From FEN-299 sp963717945 (GTDB lineage: Bacteria > Acidobacteriota > Vicinamibacteria > Vicinamibacterales > Fen-181), in assembly GCA_963717945.1 (NCBI GenBank), contig CAVQXT010000003.1, positions 1,550,001-1,614,000 on the forward strand: a stretch of 64,000 nucleotides of DNA, written 5' to 3'. Of the stretch, positions 1 through 8,542 are shown piece by piece (position 1 is the stretch's first letter; the number at the start of each line of letters is the position of its first letter). Below the pieces are notes generated by a model. The model saw only the letters and a list, made by a program, of their open reading frames with translations. It did no database searches and was not told the DNA's origin. The translations under genes were made by a program, and so were the position numbers.

Positions 1-233
1 GGCTCCTGGGCCTCGACCCCCGCGGCGACCGCCGCCGGTTCGGCGCGCCGTTCGGCCTGCGATGGCCGTCGGGCGCGGGACGGTGCGTCGTGGCCATCCG
101 CGGTCTCCAGTACCACGACGGCCGGCTCGAGATCTGGGCCGGATGCGGCGTGGTGCCGCAGAGCCGCTACGAGGACGAGTGGCAGGAAGTGCTGGACAAG
201 ATCGAGGCTGTGAGGACGCAGTGGCAGGTGTGA
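1..233 (+). CDS. menF: Isochorismate synthase, C-terminal fragment
   Basis: Only the last 76 codons are inside the window; the first complete codon is at position 3. The fragment has the C-terminal signature of chorismate-binding enzymes: the FGAPFGL stretch, then CVVAIRG, then GCGVVPQSRYEDEW, where the last glutamates belong to the metal/substrate end of the fold. Isochorismate synthase converts chorismate to isochorismate, the first committed step of classical menaquinone synthesis. The stop codon overlaps the GTG start of menD, so it is the first visible gene of the men operon. Other chorismate-using enzymes (salicylate or anthranilate synthase) share this fold; the neighbour decides for MenF. 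Confidence 0.8.
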   Translation, partial: LLGLDPRGDRRRFGAPFGLRWPSGAGRCVVAIRGLQYHDGRLEIWAGCGVVPQSRYEDEWQEVLDKIEAVRTQWQV

Positions 234-2179
234 CCACCAACCAGGCGCTCGCGGTGGCCGCCATCGACCGCCTGCTCGCGGCCGGCGTCCGCACCTTCTG
301 CGTCTGCCCCGGGGGGCGGAACGCGCCTCTGGTCGAGGCGCTCGACGCGCTGCCGCCGGGCCGGGCCGACGTGCTCTCGTTCTTCGACGAGCGCGGCGCG
401 GGGTTCTTCGCCCTGGGGCGCGCGCGGCGCGACCGCTCGCCGGTGGCCGTCGTCACCACGTCGGGCACGGCCGCCGCCGAGCTGCTGCCCGCGATGGTGG
501 AGGGCTGCTACTCGTCGGTGCCGATCGTCGCGGTGACCGCCGACCGCCCGCGCGCGTTCCGCGGCTCCGGCGCGCCGCAGGCGATCGAGCAGGTGAACCT
601 GTTCGGCCGCTACGCGGAGGCGTCGCTCGACGCCGACCATCCCGACCAACTGCGACCGTGGCCGCCGCTCGACGGGCCCGCGCACGTCAACCTGTGCTTC
701 GCCGAGCCGCTGCTCGCCGACTGGAACCCGGCCGTCGTGCCGAGTGGCGGCGAGGCAGGAGCCGCGGACGGCGAGGCAGGAGCCTCGCCCCACAACTGCT
801 TGGACGCCAGGACTTGGCCGGGCGAGGCTCCTGCCTTGTCGCCGGACGGCCATGTGTGGCGCGAGGCTCCTGCCTCGCGGACCGGCGCTCAGGCCTCGTC
901 GTCGGACGACAATGTGTGGCGCGAGGCTCCTGCCTCGCGGACCGGCGCTCAGGCCTCGTCGCCGGAAGGCAATGTGTGGCGCGAGGCTCCTGCCTCGTCG
1001 CCGGAAGGCAATGTGTGGCGCGAGGCTCCTGCCTCGCGGACCGGCGCTCAGGCCTCGTCGCCGGAAGGCAATGTGTGGCGCGAGGCTCCTGCCTCGCGGA
1101 CCGGCGCTCAGGCCTCGTCGTCGGACGACAATGTGTGGCGCGAGGCTCCTGCCTCGCGGACCAGCGGCCAGGCCGACATCGACGCCTTCCTCGCGGCGGT
1201 CCGCTCGCCGCTGGTCATCCTGGGCGGCTTGCGACACCCGGGCGACGCCGAGGCGGCGGACCGCTTCTGCCGGTCGCTCGGCGCGCCCGTGCTCGCCGAA
1301 GCCAGCTCCGGCCTCAGGCGCGACACTTTCGAGCCGCTGCTGCGCTCGGGCGACGCGGCGGCCCGGCGCGGGTTCGACCGGGGCGTGTTCGATTCGGCAG
1401 TCCGGATCGGCGACGTGCCCTCGTTCAGGGTGTGGCGCGATCTCGATCTCTCGCTGCCGGTGCCGGTGCTGTCGGTGTCGAGGACGCGCTGGCGGGGCCT
1501 GACGCGCGGCACGCACGTGCAGGTGCCGCCCGGCCTGCCGCTGCCGCTTCCGACTCACGTCTCCCGCCCGGCGGCCGCCGGCGTCGCGGAGCTCATCACG
1601 TGGGATCGGCGGCTCTCCGCCGCCGCCGTCGCCCTCCTCGAGACTCTGCCGAAGAGCGAGCCCGGGATGATCCGTCGGCTCTCGACGGCGATCCCGCACG
1701 GCTCGTTCGTGTATCTCGGCAACAGCCTGCCGATCCGCGAGTGGAACCGCCTTGCGACCTTCGAGGATCGCGGGTTCCTGATGGGAGAGAATCGCGGCGC
1801 CAACGGCATCGACGGCCAGGTCGCCAGCTTTCTCGGCTGGGCGCGGCGGGACGTCGAGAACTGGGCGGTCGTCGGCGACCTCACCGCTCTCTACGACCTG
1901 TCGGCCCTGTGGGCGCTTCGTCATCTCGACGGCTTCCGTCTCCGCATCGTCGTCATCAACAACGGCGGCGGGCGGATCTTCGACCGGATGTTCCGGAGCG
2001 AGCGATATCAGAATCGTCACCAGACCGGGTTTGCGGCGTGGGCCGCGATGTGGGGCGCCGAGTATTCCGACGCGCTGCCCGTTGGCCCGGTTGGCCCGGC
2101 TGCCGTCATCGAGCTGCGCCCGAGCGAGACCGAGACCGGCGCCTTCTGGGCCGGCCTTGACGAGGAGGCGAAGCGGTGA
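230..2179 (+). CDS. menD: MenD (SEPHCHC synthase) with in-frame repeat insertion
   Basis: Thiamine-diphosphate enzyme that joins 2-oxoglutarate and isochorismate to give SEPHCHC in menaquinone synthesis. The GTG at 230 overlaps the menF stop and gives 649 residues; the E. coli enzyme has about 556. The N-terminal pyrimidine domain (residues 1-165) holds the catalytic glutamate at 54 in FDERGAG and the TTSGTAAAELLP motif. The C-terminal diphosphate domain holds GDLTALYD and VVINNGGGRIF near 549-585. Residues about 171-314 are foreign: six copies of (H/N)VWREAPAS separated by RTGAQASS-type linkers, encoded by 60-bp intergenic-type repeats. The insertion sits in the linker between the first domain (ending PLLADWNP) and the central domain (starting DIDAFLAAVRSPLVILGG), so the catalytic domains look intact. 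Whether the enlarged enzyme is active cannot be seen. Confidence 0.93.
   Translation: MTTNQALAVAAIDRLLAAGVRTFCVCPGGRNAPLVEALDALPPGRADVLSFFDERGAGFFALGRARRDRSPVAVVTTSGTAAAELLPAMVEGCYSSVPIVAVTADRPRAFRGSGAPQAIEQVNLFGRYAEASLDADHPDQLRPWPPLDGPAHVNLCFAEPLLADWNPAVVPSGGEAGAADGEAGASPHNCLDARTWPGEAPALSPDGHVWREAPASRTGAQASSSDDNVWREAPASRTGAQASSPEGNVWREAPASSPEGNVWREAPASRTGAQASSPEGNVWREAPASRTGAQASSSDDNVWREAPASRTSGQADIDAFLAAVRSPLVILGGLRHPGDAEAADRFCRSLGAPVLAEASSGLRRDTFEPLLRSGDAAARRGFDRGVFDSAVRIGDVPSFRVWRDLDLSLPVPVLSVSRTRWRGLTRGTHVQVPPGLPLPLPTHVSRPAAAGVAELITWDRRLSAAAVALLETLPKSEPGMIRRLSTAIPHGSFVYLGNSLPIREWNRLATFEDRGFLMGENRGANGIDGQVASFLGWARRDVENWAVVGDLTALYDLSALWALRHLDGFRLRIVVINNGGGRIFDRMFRSERYQNRHQTGFAAWAAMWGAEYSDALPVGPVGPAAVIELRPSETETGAFWAGLDEEAKR
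742..1176 (+). repeat. Tandem 60-bp AGGA-hairpin repeats inside menD
   Basis: From 841 the sequence repeats every 60 bp (841, 901, 961; a 39-bp short unit to 999; then 1000, 1060, 1120). Each unit contains GTGTGG, an 8-bp arm CGCGAGGC, loop TCCT and the complementary arm GCCTCGCG. Read on the minus strand this is stem-AGGA-stem followed by CCACAC. Degenerate half-units with stem GGCGAGGC precede the array at about 754-840. All full units are multiples of 3 bp and keep the menD frame open. The same hairpin type is intergenic at 6.3, 27.2 and 37.5 kb. Confidence 0.92.
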
Positions 2180-2943
2180 CCGCGCGGTGCCGGCTGGTGG
2201 CGCTTCACGGGTTCCTGGGCCGCGCCTCGGACTGGGACGCGCTCGGCGAGTGGTTTCCCGACGCGACGATCACGGCGCTCGATCTCTGGTCGCTCGTGGC
2301 GTCGCACGACGCGGCGGACTGGCCGTCGGTGGGCCGGGCGCTGGATCGGGCGCTGGTCGAAGCGGCGGGCCGCTACACCGCGGAGCCCGTGTTCGTGATC
2401 GGGTACTCGTTCGGCGCGCGCCTGGCGCTCTCGAGCGGTCTGCTGGCGGCGCCGGGGTCGCCCGTGCGCGGCTGCTGTTTCGTGTCGTGCCATCCCGGCC
2501 TTCCGGAAGAGGACGACGGCGCGCGGGAGGCGCGGCGGGCCTCGGACGACACCTGGGCTCGACGAATCCTCGACGTGCCGGAGCCCGAGCTCTGGCGCGA
2601 GTGGGACGCGCAGCCGGTGTTCATCGGCTCCCAGCCTCCCTCGCCGCGCCAGGGACTGCCGGCGCCGCGAGCCGTGCTGGCGATGGCGATCCGGCGACTC
2701 TCGCTCGGCACCCAGCCGGATTTCAGGGCGCGGCTCGGGGCGTGGCCGTCGCCGGTGCTGTGGATCACCGGCGCGCACGACGCCAAGTTCTCCGCGATCG
2801 CGCGCGAACTGGCGTCGGCCGGCGTGCCGGCGGCCTTCGTGACGTGCGCGGCGGCGGGGCACCGCGTGCCCTGGGACAACCCGGAGGCGTTCGCGCGCGC
2901 GGTCAGGACATGGATGGCACACGTGAGGGAGACGTCCCGATGA
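2176..2943 (+). CDS. menH: SHCHC synthase, alpha/beta hydrolase
   Basis: 255-residue alpha/beta hydrolase assigned to MenH, which eliminates pyruvate from the MenD product to give SHCHC. The HGFLGRASDW oxyanion segment is at residues 11-20, the nucleophile elbow GYSFG has Ser78, and the acid and base are probably Asp202 (GAHDAKF) and His229 (AAAGHRVPW). The GTG start overlaps the menD stop by 4 bp and the stop overlaps the menB ATG by 4 bp, which indicates translational coupling. The fold is shared with many esterases; the operon position supports MenH. Confidence 0.9.
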   Translation: MTARCRLVALHGFLGRASDWDALGEWFPDATITALDLWSLVASHDAADWPSVGRALDRALVEAAGRYTAEPVFVIGYSFGARLALSSGLLAAPGSPVRGCCFVSCHPGLPEEDDGAREARRASDDTWARRILDVPEPELWREWDAQPVFIGSQPPSPRQGLPAPRAVLAMAIRRLSLGTQPDFRARLGAWPSPVLWITGAHDAKFSAIARELASAGVPAAFVTCAAAGHRVPWDNPEAFARAVRTWMAHVRETSR

Positions 2944-3770
2944 GCTCAACTTCCCAGTCGTGGCAGACCGTCAAGTCGTACGAGGACATCCTCTTCGTCA
3001 AGACCGACGACGGCATTGCGAAGGTCGTCATCAACCGGCCCGCCCGGCGCAACGCCTTCAGGCCGAAGACGGTGGCCGAGCTGATCGATGCGTTCGCGGC
3101 GTGCCGGGAGGACCCGTCGATCGGCGTCGTCGTCCTCACCGGCGCCGGCGACAAGGCCTTCTGCTCGGGCGGCGACCAGAAGATCCGCGGCGACCAGGGC
3201 TACGTGGACGAGGGAGGCGTGCCGCGGCTGAACGTGCTCGATCTCCAGAAGCAGATCCGCGCGCTGCCCAAGCCGGTCATCGCGATGGTGGCCGGCTACG
3301 CCATCGGCGGCGGCCACGTGCTGCACGTCGTCTGCGACCTGACGATCGCGGCCGAGAACGCCGTCTTCGGCCAGACCGGGCCGAAGGTCGGGTCGTTCGA
3401 CGGCGGCCTCGGGTCGAGCTACCTCGCGCGGATCGTCGGCCAGAAGAAGGCGCGCGAGATCTGGTACCTGTGCCGTCAGTACACCGCGCAGCAGGCGCTC
3501 GAGATGGGGCTGGTCAACACGGTCGTGCCGCTGGCGGATCTCGAGAAGGTGACGCTCGAGTGGGCGCGCGAGATGCTGGCGCATTCGCCGCTGGCGCTGC
3601 GGTGCCTGAAGGCGGCGCTCAACGCCGATTGCGACGGGCAGATCGGCCTGCTCGATCTCGCGGGCAACGCCACGCTGCTCTACTACATGAGCGAGGAGGC
3701 GCAGGAAGGGAAGAAGGCCTACCTCGAGAAGCGCAAGCCGGACTTCAAGAAGTTCCCGAGGCTTCCGTGA
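2940..3770 (+). CDS. menB: 1,4-dihydroxy-2-naphthoyl-CoA synthase
   Basis: 276-residue crotonase-fold enzyme that cyclises o-succinylbenzoyl-CoA to DHNA-CoA. The diagnostic MenB stretches are present: FCSGGDQKIRG around residues 79-89, YAIGGGHVLH around 120, and GQTGPKVGSFDGG followed by YLARIVGQKKAREIWYLCR around 143-180. The ATG at 2940 overlaps the menH stop. It is the most conserved protein of the operon and its identification is secure. Confidence 0.96.
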   Translation: MSSTSQSWQTVKSYEDILFVKTDDGIAKVVINRPARRNAFRPKTVAELIDAFAACREDPSIGVVVLTGAGDKAFCSGGDQKIRGDQGYVDEGGVPRLNVLDLQKQIRALPKPVIAMVAGYAIGGGHVLHVVCDLTIAAENAVFGQTGPKVGSFDGGLGSSYLARIVGQKKAREIWYLCRQYTAQQALEMGLVNTVVPLADLEKVTLEWAREMLAHSPLALRCLKAALNADCDGQIGLLDLAGNATLLYYMSEEAQEGKKAYLEKRKPDFKKFPRLP

Positions 3771-4660
3771 CGTCGGGCAGCGCGTCGCCCTGGCTGCTGG
3801 CCGCCCGCCCCAAGACGCTGACGGCGAGCCTCGCGCCGGTGATGCTCGGCACCGGGCTGGCCGCGGCGTTCTCCTCCCGGCCGGTCCCGTTGGGGCTGGC
3901 GGGGCTGGCGCTCGCCTCCGCCCTGTGCATTCAGATCGGCAGCAACCTGGTCAACGACGCGGCGGATTTCGTGAGGGGCGCCGACACGGCCGAGCGCATC
4001 GGGCCGGTGCGCGTCACGCAGAGCGGGCTGCTGCACGGCCGCCACGTGATGGCCGGCGCGGCCGCGTTCTTCGCCGCGGCGGCGCTGCTCGGCGTCCCGC
4101 TCGTGCTCGCGGGCGGCTGGCCCATCGTCATCATCGGCGCGCTGTCGATCGTCGCGGGGTACGCCTATACGGCGGGACCGTTTCCGCTGGCCTACCTGGG
4201 GCTCGGCGAAGTGTTCGTCCTGCTGTTCTACGGCCTGGCGGCCGTGAAGGGGATGGCCTACGTGCTGACCGGCGCGGGGCTGTCGCCCTGGGCCGAGGTG
4301 GCCGCGCTGCAGGTCGGGCTGCAGAGCTCGGCGCTGCTCGCCGTCAACAACACGCGCGACGTGGCGGGCGACGTGCTCGCGGGCAAGCGCACGCTCGCCG
4401 TCAGGTTCGGCGGCCGCTTCGCCCGCGTCGAGATCGCGGTGCTCGTGGCGCTGCCGTACCTGCTCGGCGCGTGCTGGATCGTGGCCGGCCGCTGGTGGGC
4501 GGCGACGCTGCCGCTGGTCACGCTGCCGCTCGCCGTGCGGCTCGTGCACGGCGTGTGGACGGAGCCGCCGAGCCGGAAGTTCAACGTCTTCCTGGCGCAG
4601 ACGGCGCTGCTGCAGGTGGTCTTCTGCGCGCTGGCGGCCCTGGGGCTGATCCTCCCATGA
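3767..4660 (+). CDS. menA: 1,4-dihydroxy-2-naphthoate polyprenyltransferase
   Basis: 297-residue polytopic UbiA-family prenyltransferase. It attaches the polyprenyl chain to DHNA at the membrane, giving demethylmenaquinone. The start is a GTG overlapping the menB stop. The first aspartate-rich motif is NLVNDAADFVRGAD near residues 60-73, and the second region NNTRDVAGDVLAGKRT lies near 190-205; both bind Mg-diphosphate in this family. About eight hydrophobic helices are visible. The N-terminal WLLAARPKTL is typical of MenA. The methyltransferase MenG/UbiE is not in this window. Confidence 0.94.
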   Translation: MTSGSASPWLLAARPKTLTASLAPVMLGTGLAAAFSSRPVPLGLAGLALASALCIQIGSNLVNDAADFVRGADTAERIGPVRVTQSGLLHGRHVMAGAAAFFAAAALLGVPLVLAGGWPIVIIGALSIVAGYAYTAGPFPLAYLGLGEVFVLLFYGLAAVKGMAYVLTGAGLSPWAEVAALQVGLQSSALLAVNNTRDVAGDVLAGKRTLAVRFGGRFARVEIAVLVALPYLLGACWIVAGRWWAATLPLVTLPLAVRLVHGVWTEPPSRKFNVFLAQTALLQVVFCALAALGLILP

Positions 4661-5880
4661 TCGGCTCGTTCTATCTCGAGCCCGGTGCCGCGCGAATCGA
4701 CTGGGAGAGCAGCGGCTCGCTGGTCCTCGCCAACCCCGAGTGGGCGCGGAGACAGGCGGACGGCCTGGCCGGGATCGCGCGCCGTCTCCCCGCGCTCGAG
4801 GCGCACATCTGGGTGTCCACGTCGGGCACGAGCAGCCTCGTGCCCGGGCGCGTGCGGTGGATCGCTCTCTCGAAAGAGGCCTTTCTCGCGTCGGCGCGCG
4901 CGGTGAACCAGCATCTCCAGGCCGGGCCGTCCGACGTCTGGGCGCACGCGCTGCCCACGTTCCACGTCGGCGGGCTCGGCATCCTGGCGCGCGGCTGGCT
5001 GAACGGCGCGCGCGTCGTGCCGGCCGTCATCGGGAAGTGGAGCGCTGCCCGGTTCTGCGACGTCGCCGGGCGTGAGCGCGCGACGCTCTCGGCGCTCGTG
5101 CCTTCGCAGATTCACGATCTCGTTACCTCGGGGCTCGCCTCACCTCCGACGATGCGCGCGATCGTGGTCGGCGGCGCGCGGATGGACGCGGCGCTCTACG
5201 AACGGGCCCGCGCGCTCGGCTGGCCCTGCCTGCCGAGCTACGGCCTCACGGAAACCTGCTCGCAGGTGGCGACGGCCGCCCTGTCGTCGCTCGCCGCGAC
5301 GGGCCGGCCGGCCGTGCTGCCCGTCCTCGGCCACGCGGAGATCCGGTCGGACCAGGCCCAGCGGCTCTCGATTCGCGCCACGTCGCTCCTGACCTGCTGC
5401 GCGGAGGTCAACGAGCAGGGCGCGCGCGCCTGGGATCCGAAGCAGGACGGCTGGCTGCCGACCGAGGACACGGGCCGGGTCGGCCCCGACGGCGTCGAGG
5501 TGTTCGGTCGGCTCTCGGAGTCGGTGAAGGTGCTCGGCGAGATCGTCTCGCTGCCGCGCGTCGAGGATCGGGCCTGGCGCTGGGCCACCGACGAAGATCT
5601 GCGCGCGCTCGAGGGGTTCGACCTGGCCGTCGTCGCGCCAGCTCACGACCGGCTGGGCCACGAGGTCGTGCTCGCGATCGCCTGCCGCGCGCCAATCGAC
5701 GCCGCCCGACGGTCGGCGATCGAGGAGTCGATCGGAAATTACGGCCGGGACCACCTGCTGCCGTTCGAGCGGGTTCGCCGCGTGGCCTGGGTGGACGAGA
5801 TCCCCAGGACGCCGCTCGGCAAGTGCCGGCGCGTGCTACTCACTCGCCAGGTGGGCGAGCAGGCGGGCGCGGATCGCTGA
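4657..5880 (+). CDS. menE: o-Succinylbenzoate-CoA ligase
   Basis: 407-residue adenylate-forming enzyme that activates o-succinylbenzoate to its CoA thioester. It is shorter than typical MenE (450 or more). The ATP-binding P-loop is divergent: STSGTSSLVPGRVRWIALS replaces the usual TSGTTGxPK. Later core motifs are present: LPTFHVGGLGIL, SYGLTETCSQV near residue 195, GRLSESVKVLGE near 290, and the C-terminal lysine in RTPLGKCRR near 390. The ATG overlaps the menA stop. The last 45 bp overlap the convergent thioesterase gene. No menC is visible, so the synthase making its substrate must lie elsewhere. Confidence 0.85.
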   Translation: MIGSFYLEPGAARIDWESSGSLVLANPEWARRQADGLAGIARRLPALEAHIWVSTSGTSSLVPGRVRWIALSKEAFLASARAVNQHLQAGPSDVWAHALPTFHVGGLGILARGWLNGARVVPAVIGKWSAARFCDVAGRERATLSALVPSQIHDLVTSGLASPPTMRAIVVGGARMDAALYERARALGWPCLPSYGLTETCSQVATAALSSLAATGRPAVLPVLGHAEIRSDQAQRLSIRATSLLTCCAEVNEQGARAWDPKQDGWLPTEDTGRVGPDGVEVFGRLSESVKVLGEIVSLPRVEDRAWRWATDEDLRALEGFDLAVVAPAHDRLGHEVVLAIACRAPIDAARRSAIEESIGNYGRDHLLPFERVRRVAWVDEIPRTPLGKCRRVLLTRQVGEQAGADR

Positions 5881-6258
5881 CGGGATCGGCATCTTCTTCC
5901 ACGTCGCCGGGTCGGCGAACGCCTTGACGATGCGGGCCTCGGCGCAGAGGATCGGCTCGGCGCCGGCGCGATCGACGAACGTCGTCCGCAGCTCGAACGA
6001 CGAGTCGCCCACCTTAGCGACCGCCAGCTCCACGTCGTACTGGTGCCCGGGGCGCATCGGGCGGTGGAACGTGGCCTCGGCGTGCTTGATGGGCGCGACG
6101 AAGGCGGCGCTCTCGAACCAGTCCTCCCAGCGTTCGACCAGCTCCGAGACGACGAAGTCCTCGAACACGCGGTGCGCGAGCGCCTGCACGCGGCCGTAGA
6201 AGAGCACGCCGCGCGCGTCGGCTTCGTCGAACCGGATGGTGATCGTGCGCCTGAACAT
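5836..6258 (-). CDS. 4HBT-family acyl-CoA thioesterase, candidate DHNA-CoA thioesterase
   Basis: 140-residue single hot-dog domain of the 4-hydroxybenzoyl-CoA thioesterase family. The N-terminal RFDEADARGVLFYGR carries the family aspartate (D-x-x-G-V-x-F/Y-Y pattern), followed by a long central helix. It lies tail-to-tail with menE and overlaps it by 45 bp. Classical menaquinone synthesis needs a DHNA-CoA hydrolase between MenB and MenA, and the operon has none, so this gene is the natural candidate. That role is inferred from context only; a general acyl-CoA thioesterase is the alternative. An AGGAGGGAGGAG-like stretch just upstream of the ATG supports the start. Confidence 0.75.
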   Translation of the reverse strand: MFRRTITIRFDEADARGVLFYGRVQALAHRVFEDFVVSELVERWEDWFESAAFVAPIKHAEATFHRPMRPGHQYDVELAVAKVGDSSFELRTTFVDRAGAEPILCAEARIVKAFADPATWKKMPIPSAIRARLLAHLASE

Positions 6259-6294
6259 GGGCTCCTCCCTCCGGCGGCGATCTTCTCACAGTTT

Positions 6295-6563
6295 CGCGAG
6301 CCAGGAGGCTCGCGCCACACATCTCAGGCTGGCGCCACACATCTCAGGCTGGCGCCACACGACATCTCAGGCTGGCGCCACACATCTCAGGCTGGCGCCG
6401 CACAGCCAGCAGGCTCGCGCCACACATATCAGGCTGGCGCCACACGGACAATGTGTGGGGCCGGCGTCCTCGCCGGCCGGGGATCGCGAGCCAGGAGGCT
6501 CGCGCCACACATATCAGGCTGGCGCCGCACGGACAATGTGTGGGGCCGGCGTCCTCGCCGGCC
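6295..6563. repeat. AGGA-loop hairpin array between convergent and following genes
   Basis: The 383-bp gap 6259-6641 is mostly repeat. Complete hairpins occur at 6295-6314 and 6485-6504 (arms CGCGAGCC, loop AGGA, then CCACAC), and at 6459-6478 and 6544-6563 (arms GGCCGGCG, loop TCCT, preceded by GTGTGG, so the other strand). Between the first two are about five direct copies of a 20-bp word, AGGCTGGCGCCACACATCTC, with small variations. No coding potential or terminator T-run is evident; the downstream gene starts at 6642. Confidence 0.9.
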
Positions 6564-6641
6564 GCGAGCAGGAGGCCCGCGAATGCGGGACGGCGAATCG
6601 AAATGCTAGAATGCGCGCCATCGTTGCCCTGGGAGGTGCCC

Positions 6642-8531
6642 TTGTCCACTCGCCGACTGTTCCTCGTCGTGCTGGCCGCGCTCGCGATTTCGCAGTCGGA
6701 GGCTCGGGCCGCCGACTGGATTCGGCTGCAGTCCGCGAACTTCACGTTCGAGGGCGACGCGGGGGAGAGGGAGCTGCGGGCGGTGGCGCGGCGGCTCGAG
6801 CAGTTCCGCGAAGTGATCGGCCGGGAGCTGCCGTCGGCGAAGCTGGTGGCGCCGCTGCCGGTCACCGTCCTGGTCTTTGCCCACACCCGCGATTTCAAGG
6901 CCGTGGTCCCGCTCTACAACGGCAAGCCGATCGACGCGACCGGCTACGCCGTGGTCGGCTCGGCTGGAGTGTCGATCTCGCTGTCGGTCGAGGACGGCGA
7001 CAGCGCCTATCCCGTCGTCTACCACGAGTTCGCCCACCTGCTGCTGGTCAACGCGTTTCGCAATTTCCCGTTGTGGCTGCAGGAAGGCATGGCGGAGTAC
7101 TACAGGACGTTCGAACTCTCCGACGACGGGCGGCGCGCGGTGCTTGGCAAGCCGATCGCGTCCGAGCAGTTCGACCTGCTGCGGGGCCGGATGCTGCCGA
7201 TGTCGGAGCTGCTCTCGGCCGACGAGACGTCGGCGCTGTACAACGTCGGCCAGGATCGGAACCGGTTCTACGCGCAGAGCTGGCTGCTCGTGCACTACCT
7301 GTTGCTCGGAAATCCCGACCGTGCGCGACAGTTCAGAGACTTCGTCGCCCGGCTCGCCGCCGGGACGCCGGCGGGCACGGCCTTCACCGAAGCGTTCCCC
7401 AACGCCGACACGCTCAGGTCCGAACTGTCGAACTACGTCGAACGGCCCGCGTACAGAATCATTACGATCCCGTTCGCCGACCGCGTCGGCGGTGTTACCG
7501 AGTTTGTCGAGGCCCGGATGACGCCCGCCGAATCGATCGCCAGCGTCGGGCACGTACTGGCGCAGGAGTTCCGGTTCACCGAGGCGGAGGCCCGCTTCGC
7601 CCAGGCGCTCGCCCTCGCCCCGGGAACCGCCTCCGCGCACGTCGGGATCGGGCTCGTCCGGGCGATGCAGAATCGTCCGCTCGACGCGCTCGGGCCGCTT
7701 CGCGAGGGCGTCCGTCTCGACGAGCAGAACGCCATGGCGCAGTACGCGCTCGGGCTGGCCGCGTTCAAGTGCCAGGTGGCCGGCTGCGACAAGGCAGGGG
7801 GCGGCGCCGAGGCGGCGCGGAAGGCCTTCGCCCGCGCGGTCGAGCTCTGTCCGCAGTTTCCGGAGGCGCTGGCCTACCTTGGCTTCGCCGAGATGGTGAG
7901 CGGAGGGAACCTCGACGACGCGGAGCGCCACGTGTCGGCGGCGATCGCCTACCTGCCGGGCCGCGACGATTACCGCCTCTACCTGGCGCAGGTGTACATG
8001 CGGCGCGGGGAGCTGGCCAAGGCGCAGGCGACGCTCGGACCGATCGCGGCGATGTCCGCCGATGCTGCCACGAAGGCGTCGGCGCGGGAGTTGCTCGGCC
8101 GGCTGGCCGGGATGATGCAGATGTCCGCGCTCAAGAACGCGCCGCCCGCGCCCGCCGGTGGCCCGCCGCCTGCCGGCGCGCCGGCGGCGAACGAGCCGTC
8201 GGCGTCCTCGCTGACCATTCCGATCTACCGCAATATCCGCCAGGGAGAGCAGCGGGCCGAAGGCACGCTCGCGGCGATCGAATGCGCGCGCGGGGCCATC
8301 GTGGCCGTCATCCGCGACGGCGCCGCCTCGCACCGGTTCTCGGCGCCCTCGTTCGACGCCATCGACTTCATCACCTACCGGGACGACCTCACGGGCAAGA
8401 TCTCGTGCGGACCGCAGGCAGGGGCCATGCGCGTGTACCTCACGTGGCGCGCCCCGGCCACTGGCGAGCCCGCGATCCCGGCCGGGACGGAGGGCCGGGT
8501 CGTGGCCATCGAGTACCTGCCCGTGAAGTGA
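6642..8531 (+). CDS. Secreted zinc metallopeptidase-like protein with TPR repeats
   Basis: 629 residues from a TTG start, chosen because GGGAGG lies 5 bp upstream and the signal peptide (TRRLFLVVLAALAISQSEARA) follows at once; GTG 6636 and ATG 6603 are in-frame alternatives. The mature N-terminal domain has YHEFAHLLL near residue 130, an HExxH zinc motif, followed by the helix FPLWLQEGMAEYY that usually supplies the third ligand. Residues about 300-520 contain several TPR-like helices (LAPGTASAHVGIGLV, NAMAQYALGLAAF, LAYLGFAEMV). The C-terminus is Pro/Ala-rich and then a small beta domain. The architecture resembles gluzincin-like (DUF1570-type) proteins with TPRs; the substrate is unknown. 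Confidence 0.78.
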   Translation: MSTRRLFLVVLAALAISQSEARAADWIRLQSANFTFEGDAGERELRAVARRLEQFREVIGRELPSAKLVAPLPVTVLVFAHTRDFKAVVPLYNGKPIDATGYAVVGSAGVSISLSVEDGDSAYPVVYHEFAHLLLVNAFRNFPLWLQEGMAEYYRTFELSDDGRRAVLGKPIASEQFDLLRGRMLPMSELLSADETSALYNVGQDRNRFYAQSWLLVHYLLLGNPDRARQFRDFVARLAAGTPAGTAFTEAFPNADTLRSELSNYVERPAYRIITIPFADRVGGVTEFVEARMTPAESIASVGHVLAQEFRFTEAEARFAQALALAPGTASAHVGIGLVRAMQNRPLDALGPLREGVRLDEQNAMAQYALGLAAFKCQVAGCDKAGGGAEAARKAFARAVELCPQFPEALAYLGFAEMVSGGNLDDAERHVSAAIAYLPGRDDYRLYLAQVYMRRGELAKAQATLGPIAAMSADAATKASARELLGRLAGMMQMSALKNAPPAPAGGPPPAGAPAANEPSASSLTIPIYRNIRQGEQRAEGTLAAIECARGAIVAVIRDGAASHRFSAPSFDAIDFITYRDDLTGKISCGPQAGAMRVYLTWRAPATGEPAIPAGTEGRVVAIEYLPVK

Positions 8532-8542
8532 GGGGAGCGCTC

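Noticed and set aside
167..2020. 617-codon open frame on the minus strand of menD
   Set aside because: It is an antisense shadow caused by high GC content; menD is clearly real on the plus strand.
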